64,000 nt of DNA from Prauserella cavernicola (GTDB taxonomy: Bacteria > Actinomycetota > Actinomycetes > Mycobacteriales > Pseudonocardiaceae), in NCBI RefSeq assembly GCF_016595675.1, contig NZ_JAENJH010000006.1:124001-188000 (forward strand), read 5' to 3'. The position numbers and the translations under genes are program-made. How positions within the stretch are numbered: position 1 is the stretch's first letter; every line of letters starts with the position of its first letter. Under the pieces are notes generated by a model. It was not told where the DNA came from. It did no database searches and was given only the letters and a program-made list of their open reading frames with translations. Below, in pieces: positions 19,659 through 28,123 of the stretch.

Positions 19659-20459
19659 ATGGGCTACGACGTGTGCAGGGTCGCCGACGTGGGCGGCAAT
19701 CGGGTTCCCTACCACGAGACCGGAACCGGTGAGCCCCTGCTGCTCCATCATGGCGCCGAGTCGCACAGAGGGCAGTACGCGATCTTCGCGCCGTTGCTGC
19801 GTTCCGGGATTCGCGCCATCTCCTACGATCAGCGCGACGTGGGCGACGCCGAGTACGTGGACGCCGACTACACGATGCAGGACCTCGCCGACGACTGCGT
19901 CGGCCTGATGGACGCCCTGGACATCGAGAAGGCGCACATCATGGGCGTCTCGTTCGGCGGCGCGATCGCCCTCTACGTGGCGGCCCGCCATCCCGACCGA
20001 GTGCGGTCGCTCGTCGTCGGCGCGACCCCGGATTCCTTCGCGCGCCCCACCGCGTACCTGACGAAGATGATGGCCTCGGCTCCCGAGGAGCGGGCCGCGC
20101 TGATGCGCAACGCGAGTCTCTCCCCGGAGGCACAACGGGACGAGTGGTTGCTGGCACGGCTGGCCGACCTCGGGCGGGGCACGGTCACCGCCCTGGGGTC
20201 GCGGCGCCGCGCGGTGCTGGAGGACTACGACGTCCGGGGCCAGCTGAGCCAGATCACCGCACCGACGCTGCTGGTCTACGGCGAACTCGATCCGCTCGCG
20301 CCCCCGGAGGTCGGAGAAGATCTGCACGCGCGGCTGACGTCCTCGGAGCTGGTCGTCCTGGAGGGCGCCCGTCATGGCCTCTCGTTCGAGTTCCGTGAGC
20401 AGACCGCCGCACTGGTCAACGACTGGGTCTCCCGTCACGAGATCGGGCCGGTGGCATGA
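19659..20459 (+). CDS. Alpha/beta hydrolase
   Basis: 266 residues with the full catalytic triad: Ser98 in GVSFGG, Asp211 in YGELDPLAP and His239 in EGARHGLSF; oxyanion segment LLLHHGAESHRGQY near residue 28. Unusually the common HG-x-x-G motif reads HHGAESHRG. ATG at 19659 is preceded by GAGGGTGG. The stop overlaps the next start (ATGA), so it is translated together with the gamma-glutamyltransferase-like gene, suggesting consecutive amide or ester cleavage steps. Esterase, amidase and C-C hydrolase are all possible. Confidence 0.88.
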   Translation: MGYDVCRVADVGGNRVPYHETGTGEPLLLHHGAESHRGQYAIFAPLLRSGIRAISYDQRDVGDAEYVDADYTMQDLADDCVGLMDALDIEKAHIMGVSFGGAIALYVAARHPDRVRSLVVGATPDSFARPTAYLTKMMASAPEERAALMRNASLSPEAQRDEWLLARLADLGRGTVTALGSRRRAVLEDYDVRGQLSQITAPTLLVYGELDPLAPPEVGEDLHARLTSSELVVLEGARHGLSFEFREQTAALVNDWVSRHEIGPVA

Positions 20460-22240
20460 CCGCCACCGACGCCGCTCCGCTCACCCGGCCGGACCTGGTG
20501 GGCTCGTTCGGCATGACGGCATCGACGCACTGGGTGTCGACCGCTGTCGCCCAGTCCGTCCTCGAACGCGGTGGGAACGCGTTCGACGCCGTGGTGGCAG
20601 CCGGTTTCGTCATGCACGTGGTGGAGCCGCACCTCAACGGTCCAGGGGGTGACCTGGTCGCTCTGCTAGCTCCGGCCGGGGGAGACGTTCGTGTGGTGTC
20701 CGGTCAGGGACCGGCGCCGCGGCGGGCGACGATCGAGCACTACCGGTCTCTCGGGCTCGACTCCGTACCCGGCTCGGGCGCGCTCGCGGCCGCGGTGCCC
20801 GGAGCGGTCGAGGCGTGGTTGTGGATGCTGCGCGAGCACGGCACCTGGGACGTGGCCGACGTCCTCGAGTACGCCGTGCACTACGCCGACGTCGGCCAGC
20901 CCCTGGCTCCGCAGGCCAGCGCGGTCATCGAGACGATGGCTCCGCACTTCGTCGAGCACTGGCCGACGTCCGCCGACCAGTGGCTGACCGGGGGCCGCGT
21001 TCCGGCTCCTGGTGACGTGGTCGCGATCCCGGCGTACGCCGCCACGCTGCGCCGCCTCCTGGCCGCGGCGGGCCGAGGGGACAGGGCGAGCCGCATCGAG
21101 GCGGTCGGCCGTGAGTGGCGGACCGGATTCGTCGCCCATGCCGTCGAGAGTGCCGCCGCGCAAACGCAGCGGCACTCGAACGGACACGATTACGCGGGGG
21201 TGATCGACGCCGCCGACCTCGCCGCGCTCGAGATCCGCGCCGAAGTGCCGCAGACCTTCGATTTCCGGGGCGCGACCGTGTGCAAGGCAGCCTTCTGGAG
21301 CCAGGGTCCGGTTCTGCTCCAAGCGCTGGCCATCCTCGACAACTTCGACGGCCCGGATCTCGATCCCGGCACCGAGCGAGGTGCGCACACGATCATCGAG
21401 GCGCTCAAACTCGCGATGGCGGACCGGGACGCCTTCTACGGTGAGGCCTACGCTGCGGCCGACCTGCGGCGGCTGCTCACTCCCGAGTACGCCAAGACAC
21501 GCGCGGCCTTGATCGCCGAGGAGGCGTCGGCCGAGTGGCGGCCCGGAGTGCTCGAGCATCTGGCCGCCTACACGCCACCCCTGCACACGGCCGACCCCGC
21601 CGCGTCGGGGATCGGAACCGGCGAGCCCACGGTCCGAACGACGGGCGAGACCCGCGGTGACACGGTCCACCTCGATGTGGTCGACCGGTGGGGGAACATG
21701 GTGTCGGCAACGCCCTCCGGTGGCTGGCTGCAGTCCAACCCCACCATTCCCGAGCTCGGCTTCTGCCTCGGTACCCGCCTGCAGATGACCTGGCTGGACG
21801 AGCGCAGTCCCGCCGCACTGATGCCGGGCCGGCGACCGAGGACGACGCTGAGCCCGACGATCCTGCGCCACGGCGGAACGACCACCACCGCGCTGGGTTC
21901 GCCAGGCGGGGACCAGCAGGACCAGTGGCAGTTGCTCTACCTCCTGCGCACCATCGTCGGCGGCCGCACCCCCCAGGAAGCCATCGACGCACCCATGTTT
22001 CACACGACCGCCGCGACCCAGTCGTTCTGGCCCCGTGAGTGGACGCCTCGCGGCGTGGTGGTCGAACAACGGCTCGGACCCGACGTCATCGCCGGACTCC
22101 GCCGGCGCGGCCACGAGGTCACGGTCTCGGGGCCGTGGAGCCTCGGCCGGCTGTCGACCGTCGCGCGCGACCCGCGAACCGGCCTGGTCTCGGCCGCGGC
22201 CAACCCACGAGGAGAACAGGGTTACGCCGCGGGCCGGTAG
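20456..22240 (+). CDS. Gamma-glutamyltransferase family protein (Ntn hydrolase)
   Basis: 594 residues. GGT enzymes are made as a precursor that cuts itself before a Thr, which becomes the nucleophile that hydrolyses or transfers gamma-glutamyl or related acyl groups. The cleavage site is GDT-VHLDVVDRWGNMVSATPSGGW with Thr403; the large-subunit start GGNAFDAVVAAGFVMHVVEPHLNGPGGD and the late PGGDQQDQWQLLYL are also typical. There is no signal peptide, so this member seems cytoplasmic. The small subunit would be about 192 residues, normal for the family. It sits between a hydrolase and an aldolase, so it probably acts on an imported amide rather than on glutathione, which actinobacteria lack. 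Confidence 0.9.
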   Translation: MTATDAAPLTRPDLVGSFGMTASTHWVSTAVAQSVLERGGNAFDAVVAAGFVMHVVEPHLNGPGGDLVALLAPAGGDVRVVSGQGPAPRRATIEHYRSLGLDSVPGSGALAAAVPGAVEAWLWMLREHGTWDVADVLEYAVHYADVGQPLAPQASAVIETMAPHFVEHWPTSADQWLTGGRVPAPGDVVAIPAYAATLRRLLAAAGRGDRASRIEAVGREWRTGFVAHAVESAAAQTQRHSNGHDYAGVIDAADLAALEIRAEVPQTFDFRGATVCKAAFWSQGPVLLQALAILDNFDGPDLDPGTERGAHTIIEALKLAMADRDAFYGEAYAAADLRRLLTPEYAKTRAALIAEEASAEWRPGVLEHLAAYTPPLHTADPAASGIGTGEPTVRTTGETRGDTVHLDVVDRWGNMVSATPSGGWLQSNPTIPELGFCLGTRLQMTWLDERSPAALMPGRRPRTTLSPTILRHGGTTTTALGSPGGDQQDQWQLLYLLRTIVGGRTPQEAIDAPMFHTTAATQSFWPREWTPRGVVVEQRLGPDVIAGLRRRGHEVTVSGPWSLGRLSTVARDPRTGLVSAAANPRGEQGYAAGR

Positions 22241-22297
22241 CTGCTGACGAACGCGACCAGGACGACTGTCCGATCAGGACCAGAAGGTGAGAACGCC

Positions 22298-23206
22298 ATG
22301 GCAGCCCACCGCGCGGCTGGGCCTGCGCGACACGATGTTCCCGTCTGGGCGATGCTCGCCACGCCCTTCACCGCCGACGGTACGAGCGTCGACCGCGCGT
22401 CGCTCCGGCGCTACTGCGACGAGGTGATCGATCGCGGCTGCCGCGCGGTGGTGGTGCTGGGCGTCATCGGTGAGCCGGGTGCGCTCGGGCACCACGAGCG
22501 GCTGACCGTCGTCGAGACCGCCCTCGCAACGGGTGCCGAGGTCCACGTCGCCACCATGGCCGCCACGCGAGCGGAGCGCCTCGCCGAGGTCACCACGCTC
22601 GCGGAGCGATTCGGGGACCGGATCACCGGCTATCTGGTCCCCATCACGACGTCGAGCCCACAGGAGCTGCGCGACGAGGCGGAGGACCTGTACGCCGCGG
22701 GTGGCCGGGCGATCGTCCTCCAGGACTACCCGGCGTCCTCGGGTGTCCGCATCGCTGTCGACGACCTGGCCCGCGCTGTCGCCGGGGCGAGCCACGTCGC
22801 GGCGATCAAATGCGAGGCGCCGCCCACCTTCGGCCGGATCCGCCGGCTACGCGAGCTCGTCCCCGAGGTCGGCCTGATGTCCGGGCTCGGTGGACTCAGC
22901 CTCGTCGACGACCTCGGCCAGGGCGCCCGGCTTGTCGCCTCGGGCACCTCCCGCCCCGAGGTGGCGGTCCAGGCCGTGCGGGCGTGGCTCGACGGTGACG
23001 AGGGAACCGCCCGGCGTCTCGTGGGTGCCGCCGCGGCCGCCATCGGTTTCGAAATCCAGCAGGGCACCAGCATCGCGATCCGGAAGGAGCATTGGCGGCG
23101 GCAGGGTGTGATCGCGTCCGCCGCCGTGCGCCCGCCCGCGATGCCGTACGAGCCCTACCTCGGTCCGCTGAGCGATGCCTACGGCTTCGCCGGTGTCGGA
23201 GAGTGA
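22298..23206 (+). CDS. Dihydrodipicolinate synthase / N-acetylneuraminate lyase family aldolase
   Basis: 302 residues, a class I TIM-barrel aldolase. The Schiff-base Lys171 is in VAAIKCEAPP and the conserved Tyr144 in VLQDYPASSG; the pyruvate-binding GxxGE-like segment is VLGVIGEPGALGHHER (~54-70). This GEPGALG variant differs from the GTTGE of true DapA, so a catabolic 2-oxo acid lyase or hydratase is more likely than lysine synthesis. It follows the GGT-like gene after 57 bases and overlaps the next start. Confidence 0.88.
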   Translation: MAAHRAAGPARHDVPVWAMLATPFTADGTSVDRASLRRYCDEVIDRGCRAVVVLGVIGEPGALGHHERLTVVETALATGAEVHVATMAATRAERLAEVTTLAERFGDRITGYLVPITTSSPQELRDEAEDLYAAGGRAIVLQDYPASSGVRIAVDDLARAVAGASHVAAIKCEAPPTFGRIRRLRELVPEVGLMSGLGGLSLVDDLGQGARLVASGTSRPEVAVQAVRAWLDGDEGTARRLVGAAAAAIGFEIQQGTSIAIRKEHWRRQGVIASAAVRPPAMPYEPYLGPLSDAYGFAGVGE

Positions 23207-23928
23207 GTGATGTGGTGAGCACCGCCGTCGACCGTGCGCGGGTAGGCGCCCGGCGAACTCCCGGCGCGAAGGACGTTCAGTTGTGGTGCATGCTGGCGCT
23301 GACCTTCTCCACCGGGATCGCCGACGCTGTCGGCTATCTCGCGTTGGACAAGGTCTTCACCGGCAACATGACCGGCAACGTGGTCATCCTGGGGATGGGT
23401 GCGGCAGGCACCGCGGGCTTGCCCGTGGCAGGCCCGCTGGTGGCGCTGGCTTCCTTCATGGTCGGCGCCGCGGCCGGCGGCCGGGCCACACGCGGCCAAC
23501 CTGCCGGGTGGACGCGGCGGACGACCTTCCTGATCGGACTGGTCGGGGTGATGTTCGCGGCTGCGGCCGGGCTGTTCGCGATTCCACTCGCGACCGAGTC
23601 GCCGGGCGTCGCGCATGTCGTGACGGTCGTGCTCGCCGCGGCCATGGGCCTGCAAGCCGCGGTCGCCCGGCGGATCGCGGTCCAGGACGTCACGACGGTG
23701 GTCGTCACCTCGACCATCACCGGACTGTCCGCCGATTCGCGGTTCGGCGCCGGGCTCCAGCAGCCGTGGCCGAGACGGGCTGGAGCGATCCTCCTCATCG
23801 GAGCGGGCGCCGCGGTCGGGGCGCTCCTGGTCCACCTCTCGGAATGGCTGAGTGCGGCCGTCCCCGCGGTGCTGACCGTCGCCGTCGCTGTCACCGGGCA
23901 CCTACTGGTCAGAAAGCACCCGGTCTAG
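23203..23928 (+). CDS. DUF1275 (YoaK) family membrane protein
   Basis: About 241 residues from a GTG overlapping the previous stop (GTGA). Six or so hydrophobic segments, with the family motif ALDKVFTGNMTGNVVILGMG early and a second DVTTVVVTSTITGLSADSRFG later, which looks like an internal repeat of the same half. Function of the family is not known; a transporter is often guessed. As last gene of the hydrolase-GGT-aldolase operon it could export a product or import a precursor. Its stop overlaps the end of the convergent GntR gene by four bases. Confidence 0.87.
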   Translation: MSDVVSTAVDRARVGARRTPGAKDVQLWCMLALTFSTGIADAVGYLALDKVFTGNMTGNVVILGMGAAGTAGLPVAGPLVALASFMVGAAAGGRATRGQPAGWTRRTTFLIGLVGVMFAAAAGLFAIPLATESPGVAHVVTVVLAAAMGLQAAVARRIAVQDVTTVVVTSTITGLSADSRFGAGLQQPWPRRAGAILLIGAGAAVGALLVHLSEWLSAAVPAVLTVAVAVTGHLLVRKHPV

Positions 23929-24617
23929 ACATCGTTCTCCTGGAACACGGAATCACCCTTGGCCCGGATAATCGCCTCGACGGCGCCGAGAATGTGTTTC
24001 TTCATCAGCTCTCGGGCCAGGTCGGCGTCTCCGCTGACGATGGCTTCCGCCACCCGGGCGTGCTCGTTGACGTTGCGGCGCAGGAGCACCGTGCTCTCGG
24101 CGTACGCCGGGTAGGAGGTGTTCGGCGGCAACCGGCCGTGGATGTCCTGAATGCTCAGGTAGAGCTGGCGATTCCCGGACGCCTCCAGGATCGTCGCGTG
24201 GAATTGGTCATTGGACTCGGCCCAGCGACGCCCTCGGTCGTCCGTCCTCGACTCCAGGTCGAAGTCGCGCCACGCGGCTTCCATGCGCTCTATCTCGTCG
24301 TCATTGATCCGCTCGGCGGCCAGCGCCGCCGCGAGGCCCTCCAGTTCGGCGCGGACCTCGCCGAGCTCGCGCACGTTCTGGCTGGACTGGCCGTTGATAC
24401 GCGCTCCGCGATTCTTCACGATCGTGACGATTCCTCGCGACTGCAGTGCGCGCAGTGCCTCTCGTACCGGCGTCCGGCTGGTGTCGAACTCCTTGGCGAG
24501 CGCCTCATGACGTAGCCACGAGCCCACGGGGCGTTCGCCCAGGAGGATGCCGCGCTGAAGTGCCAGTACGATCTCTTCGCTCTTGGCCAACTGCCCGGCG
24601 GGTTCGGGTGAGAGCAT
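23925..24617 (-). CDS. GntR family regulator, FadR/FCD subgroup
   Basis: About 230 residues. Winged helix near the N-terminus (LRHEALAKEFDTSRTPVREALRALQSRGIVTIVKNRGARI) and an all-helical FCD domain with likely metal ligands in ESNDQFHATILEASGN and EHARVAEAIVSGDADLARELMKKHI. ATG at 24617 is preferred over an upstream Met because the FadR-type fold begins soon after; the ribosome site is poor. A GGATGCAA word sits about 20 bases upstream of this start, pointing to autoregulation. It is convergent to the hydrolase operon and next to the APC permease, and is the natural regulator of the surrounding genes. Confidence 0.9.
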   Translation of the reverse strand: MLSPEPAGQLAKSEEIVLALQRGILLGERPVGSWLRHEALAKEFDTSRTPVREALRALQSRGIVTIVKNRGARINGQSSQNVRELGEVRAELEGLAAALAAERINDDEIERMEAAWRDFDLESRTDDRGRRWAESNDQFHATILEASGNRQLYLSIQDIHGRLPPNTSYPAYAESTVLLRRNVNEHARVAEAIVSGDADLARELMKKHILGAVEAIIRAKGDSVFQENDV

Positions 24618-24637
24618 GGGGGCATCATCCCACAGCT

Positions 24638-24645
24638 GGATGCAA
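24638..24645 (-). promoter_or_regulatory. GGATGCAA motif before the GntR gene
   Basis: Exact copy of the word found at 19506, 19569 and (inverted) 26379, here followed by GATTGG. Probable autoregulatory operator. Confidence 0.6.
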
Positions 24646-24697
24646 GATTGGTCTTTGTGGGTGCAGCTGGGGAGGACCTGGCGCATGGCGCCCCGTG

Positions 24698-26170
24698 TCA
24701 CGGTTGCTGCCCGGATTCGATGGTGCCTGGTTCAGCGGACCGGCGTCGGGCCGCGACCGCGCCGGCGAGCGCTCCCAGGACGATGAGCGCGGGCATGGCG
24801 GCCACCGCGGGCGATGCGCTCCCGGTGACCTGCTCGTAGTTGACGACGATGAGCGTGCCGGCCGCGAGCAGCCCGATCCCGGCCACGCTCGACAGCGTCC
24901 GCGTGAGCAGCCCGGCACCGGTCAAGGTGCCGCGGACCGAGGCGACGACGGCGCTGAGCGAACACGACACCATCAGGAAGACGAGTGACAACGAGGTCAC
25001 GCCGGAGATCGCCGGAAAGACTGTGGTCAGCGGATCGGCGTCGATAAGCACGAAGGGGACGATCACGAGCACGTCAACAGCCACCTGCGCGCCGACGGCC
25101 ACGTGGGGGGTCGCCCGGACTGGGTGGGTCCTGGCGAGTGCGCGGGGTAGCAGGCCCGCCCGGCCGAGGGCGAAGCCGTAGCGCGCTGCCATGTTGTGGA
25201 ACGCCACGGCGGCGGCCAGGAAGCTCAAGGCGACGGTGGTGCCGATCAGACCGCCGGCGTAGGACCCCAGGTACTCGTCGGCCGCCCCGGAGAGCACCGC
25301 GCCGGGATCCAGCGCGGCCACGCCCTGAACGTCGTCGTACGCGGCGCTCAGGGTCCAGGTCGACACGAGGAAGACGGCCACGAGCGTGCCCAGGGCGAGG
25401 TACGTCGCGTACTTGATCTTCTTCCCGGGGGCCTTGCATTCCTCTCCGTACGTGGCCGCCGCTTCGTAGCCGGCGAAGGACAGCAGCACGAACACCACGG
25501 TCAGCGCGACGCCGCCACTTGTCACGGAGCCGGGTGTGAACCCGTCCGTCGCGAAGCTCCCGGGGTCCCTGCCGAAGACCGCGACCGCCAGGATGGCGAG
25601 CAGCACGAACTGGAGCAGGGAGATCACCGTGGTCACTTTGCTGGCGAAGCCGGCGCCGAAGAATCCCAGCAGCCACACGAGCATGAGCGCGGCCACGGAA
25701 TAGAGGGCCCAGTGGAGGTCGATTCCCACGTATGTCGTGAGTGTCAGGTCAGTGAAGTAGCCGGCCGCCGTGATCATCCCGGCGCTCGCCAGGTTGTAGG
25801 CGATGGTGGCGACGAACGCCGCCGCCCCTCCCGCGGCCGGCCCGAGGCCGTACCTGACGTAGACGTGGTAGGCGCCGGCACTCACCACCGACCTGGCGAG
25901 GGCGAGATAGCCCGCGGAGAAGAAGACCAAGAGCACGCCGATGAGCACGATCCAACCCAGAGTGCCCTCACCGGCGCCGAAGCCCAGGCTCAGGGACAGG
26001 TTGGACGACATCGCGGTCAGCGGCGCGGTGGCGGCCACCACCATGAACACCATGCCCGGAACGCCGATGGCGCCCCGGCGAAGTCCGGGGGATGACCCGG
26101 AGGGCGTTGACGCAGGCCCATCGCTCTGGGACCCGGTGGTGGCCGGTGCTGCTCCCGCGCTCGAATCCAT
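24698..26170 (-). CDS. APC family amino acid permease
   Basis: About 490 residues with about 12 hydrophobic segments. The conserved first helix GVPGMVFMVVAATAPLTAM carries the broken-helix glycine region of the APC fold, and FAGYEAAATYGEECKAPGKKIKYAT is the TM6-TM7 signature. It should import an amino acid, amine or conjugate by proton symport. ATG at 26170 is chosen so that a GGATCCAAT box near 26210, related to the GntR motif, falls upstream of the gene. Its place beside the GntR and GGT genes suggests it feeds the hydrolase pathway. Confidence 0.9.
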   Translation of the reverse strand: MDSSAGAAPATTGSQSDGPASTPSGSSPGLRRGAIGVPGMVFMVVAATAPLTAMSSNLSLSLGFGAGEGTLGWIVLIGVLLVFFSAGYLALARSVVSAGAYHVYVRYGLGPAAGGAAAFVATIAYNLASAGMITAAGYFTDLTLTTYVGIDLHWALYSVAALMLVWLLGFFGAGFASKVTTVISLLQFVLLAILAVAVFGRDPGSFATDGFTPGSVTSGGVALTVVFVLLSFAGYEAAATYGEECKAPGKKIKYATYLALGTLVAVFLVSTWTLSAAYDDVQGVAALDPGAVLSGAADEYLGSYAGGLIGTTVALSFLAAAVAFHNMAARYGFALGRAGLLPRALARTHPVRATPHVAVGAQVAVDVLVIVPFVLIDADPLTTVFPAISGVTSLSLVFLMVSCSLSAVVASVRGTLTGAGLLTRTLSSVAGIGLLAAGTLIVVNYEQVTGSASPAVAAMPALIVLGALAGAVAARRRSAEPGTIESGQQP

Positions 26171-26378
26171 CGAGTCCCACCTTCGGTCGGATCGGATGCT
26201 ATCTGAAAGAATGGGATCCAATGTGTGCTATGTCGCAGCGGGTGTCAAGCCGCGAGTGTCGCTGGGACGGCATCGGTGCGCGAACGTGAACAGGTCACGA
26301 GGGCCGAGTCAGCTGGGCACTCGGGATCTCCGCCGAGCTGGTACCGGGAGTGTGCGCCGGAGTGCGCTGGCCTTCCAT

Positions 26379-26409
26379 TTGCATCCAAACTGACTTACCT
26401 TGCATTGGA
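26379..26409 (+). promoter_or_regulatory. Tandem TTGCATCC / TTGCATTGGA boxes before the cupin gene
   Basis: TTGCATCCAA (26379-26388) and TTGCATTGGA (26400-26409) lie 19-49 bases upstream of the cupin start; the first contains the reverse complement of GGATGCAA. Likely GntR sites. Confidence 0.6.
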
Positions 26410-26427
26410 TTACGAGAGGATGTGGCG

Positions 26428-26844
26428 ATGACCGACTATCCCCCCACCCCTGGCGACACCCTGGTGTTCGAGAACGATCGCGTACGCGTGTGGTCGATGA
26501 CCCTGGAAGCCAACGGTGGCATGTTCGACTTTCATCAACACCACCACGACCACCTCGTCCTGTGGCCCGACGCGGGTCGCGCCGAGGCGCAACAGCTGGG
26601 GGACGAAGCGTGGACGGCCAGGCAAGAGGCCGAGCCCGGGTTCTGCCTCTTCAAGACCGTCGGATCCGAGAGTCCGCTGACTCCCCATCGGATCAGGAAT
26701 CTCGAGGACCATCCGGTCACTCACTACATCATCGAGCTGATCAGTGAGCCTTCACCCAGCGCGACGGCTCTGCCGGCCGAGACCAATGACCGGGGGTTCA
26801 CCTCGGATCCGCTGATGGGGACTTCCGGCCAAGAGTCCTCCTAG
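26428..26844 (+). CDS. Small cupin-like protein
   Basis: About 138 residues. A possible metal site MFDFHQHHHDHLVLWPD (residues ~30-46) with several His, followed by a beta-rich core ending THYIIELISEP. This resembles single-domain cupins seen beside catabolic genes. ATG at 26428 has GAGAGGA seven bases upstream. The His-rich promoter-proximal position and the GntR-type boxes suggest it acts in the same pathway, perhaps as an isomerase or dioxygenase-like helper. Function not proved. Confidence 0.78.
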   Translation: MTDYPPTPGDTLVFENDRVRVWSMTLEANGGMFDFHQHHHDHLVLWPDAGRAEAQQLGDEAWTARQEAEPGFCLFKTVGSESPLTPHRIRNLEDHPVTHYIIELISEPSPSATALPAETNDRGFTSDPLMGTSGQESS

Positions 26845-26997
26845 TCGCGGGAACGGAGGAGAGCGGCCCGCCGGTGAGGAAGGTGACTTCGCCCAGTCGC
26901 AGTGGACCGCCTTCTCCTGCTCGTCGAGTCACCACGGCTGCTCATCGTCTCGTGCTCGCTCAGGGGCTGTCTCTCTGGCGAGGCTGCCATCACTTTG

Positions 26998-27034
26998 CGC
27001 TTGAAGTCATTGCTTGCTATATTGACTTCAAGCG
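26998..27034 (+). promoter_or_regulatory. 12-bp inverted repeat over the probable ridA promoter
   Basis: CGCTTGAAGTCA (26998-27009) and its exact reverse complement TGACTTCAAGCG (27023-27034) flank a 13-base AT-rich spacer with TATATT at 27018-27023, a good -10 element. A regulator bound here would cover the promoter. No regulator gene is adjacent. Confidence 0.65.
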
Positions 27035-27087
27035 TGAACTCATGGCCGAGTTGGCGCACCCCTTATGGATAGGAAGAGTGGAGCATC

Positions 27088-27513
27088 ATGAGCACCGTTA
27101 CCTTCGGCATTGTTCCGGGCTATGGCGAGAAGTTGCACGAGATTCATGGCTACAGCGGGGCGGTTCGTGTGGGGGATCGGGTTGAGATCTCGGGTCAGGC
27201 TGGGGTGGATGACGATCTGGTGATTCCGGATTCGTTGGAGGAGGAGATCGTCCGGGCTTTCGACAATGTGGAGCGCACGTTGGCCACGGTGGGTGCGTCG
27301 TGGAGGGACGTTATCCATGTGAACTCGTATCACAAGGTGGGGCCGGGTGATGATGCGATCGGTGATGATCACAACTCGGTGATGGTCGAGCAGTTTCGTC
27401 GTCGGCTTGGTGGTCGTGCGCCGATCTGGACCGAAACCGGGGTGACGGTTCTCGGTCTGGCGGCGATGCGGGTGGAGATCCGGGTGACCGCGATCGTCGG
27501 CTCCGGGAACTGA
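27088..27513 (+). CDS. RidA family (YjgF/YER057c/UK114) protein
   Basis: 141 residues. RidA enzymes hydrolyse reactive enamine/imine intermediates made by PLP enzymes. Family features: an N-terminal GYSGAVRVGDRVEISGQAGVDDD, a middle VERTLATVGASWRDVIHVNSYH, and the C-terminal segment GVTVLGLAAMRVEIRVTAIV in which the key Arg (RVEI) is kept. It is a longer, RutC-like or group-specific member. Codons here use G and T in third position more than the C-ending neighbours, hinting at different ancestry. It lies just after the amide-catabolism cluster, where imine removal would be useful, but has its own promoter repeat. Confidence 0.88.
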   Translation: MSTVTFGIVPGYGEKLHEIHGYSGAVRVGDRVEISGQAGVDDDLVIPDSLEEEIVRAFDNVERTLATVGASWRDVIHVNSYHKVGPGDDAIGDDHNSVMVEQFRRRLGGRAPIWTETGVTVLGLAAMRVEIRVTAIVGSGN

Positions 27514-27526
27514 ACCCCGCCTCGTC

Positions 27527-27568
27527 GCGACAGGCCGCCTCCCCGGGATCGGAGTGGCGGCCTGCCGC
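27527..27568. terminator. Hairpin terminator after the RidA gene
   Basis: Arms 27527-27539 and 27556-27568 pair with one mismatch; the core CAGGCCGCC/GGCGGCCTG is exact. It lies 14 bases after the stop and also ends the convergent remnant. Confidence 0.65.
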
Positions 27569-27582
27569 GCCCACCTCCGTGG

Positions 27583-28116
27583 CTATGGCGGCGAGGTCGG
27601 TGTCCGATCGGGACTGAGCTGGACCAGGCGCCTGAGCAGCTCGTGGGGGACCGCGTCGGTGCCGGGGTGGCTCCAGCGCGCGTCGCGGGTCTTGTCGACC
27701 AGGGTGGCGCGGATGCCTTCGGCGAAGTCCGATTCGCGAATGAGCCCGGTGGCGGCGTGGAGTTCTCGGCGAAGACAGCCCTCGAGGTCGTCGTCGATGC
27801 CGAGGCCGAGCAGTTCGTCGGTGAGCCGGAGACAAAGTGGCGAGGCCGTGTCGAGTTGGTTCAGTGTGGTCTGTGCCCACTCGGATTCGCGTTCGTGGAG
27901 CCGCGTCCTGATCTCGGTGAGGCTGCCGGGAGCGAACGCGGAGTCGACGTGTGTCCGTAGCTCGGACAGCGTGGAGGTGGCGGTCGGCCTGGCGAACTTG
28001 TCGAGGACGTCGTCCAGGCCGGTGTCATCGAGCGCGGCGGTGAACGCGGGGAGATCGGTGGATGCGACGAGGTGTGTCGCCAGAGCGCCGGTGAGGCCCA
28101 GGTACCGGCCGACCCG
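27583..28116 (-). pseudogene. 3-hydroxyisobutyryl-CoA hydrolase (enoyl-CoA hydratase fold), C-terminal remnant
   Basis: Not in any ATG-started frame, but reading the minus strand from 28116 gives VGRYLGLTGALATHLVAS, then FTAALDDTGLDDVL, SELRTHVDSAFAPGSLTEI, a long helical part with DLEGCLRRELHAATGLIRESDFAEGIRATLVDKTRDARWSH split across 27850-27650, and a TAG at 27583. This is the C-terminal half of ECH_2-type hydrolases of valine breakdown. The N-terminal half with the CoA and catalytic region is absent, no start codon exists before an in-frame TGA, and LTG joins ALATH with about 15 residues missing. The adjacent aldo/keto reductase ends where the remnant begins, so an insertion or deletion there removed the front. 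Confidence 0.8.
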
Positions 28117-28123
28117 ATGGTCA

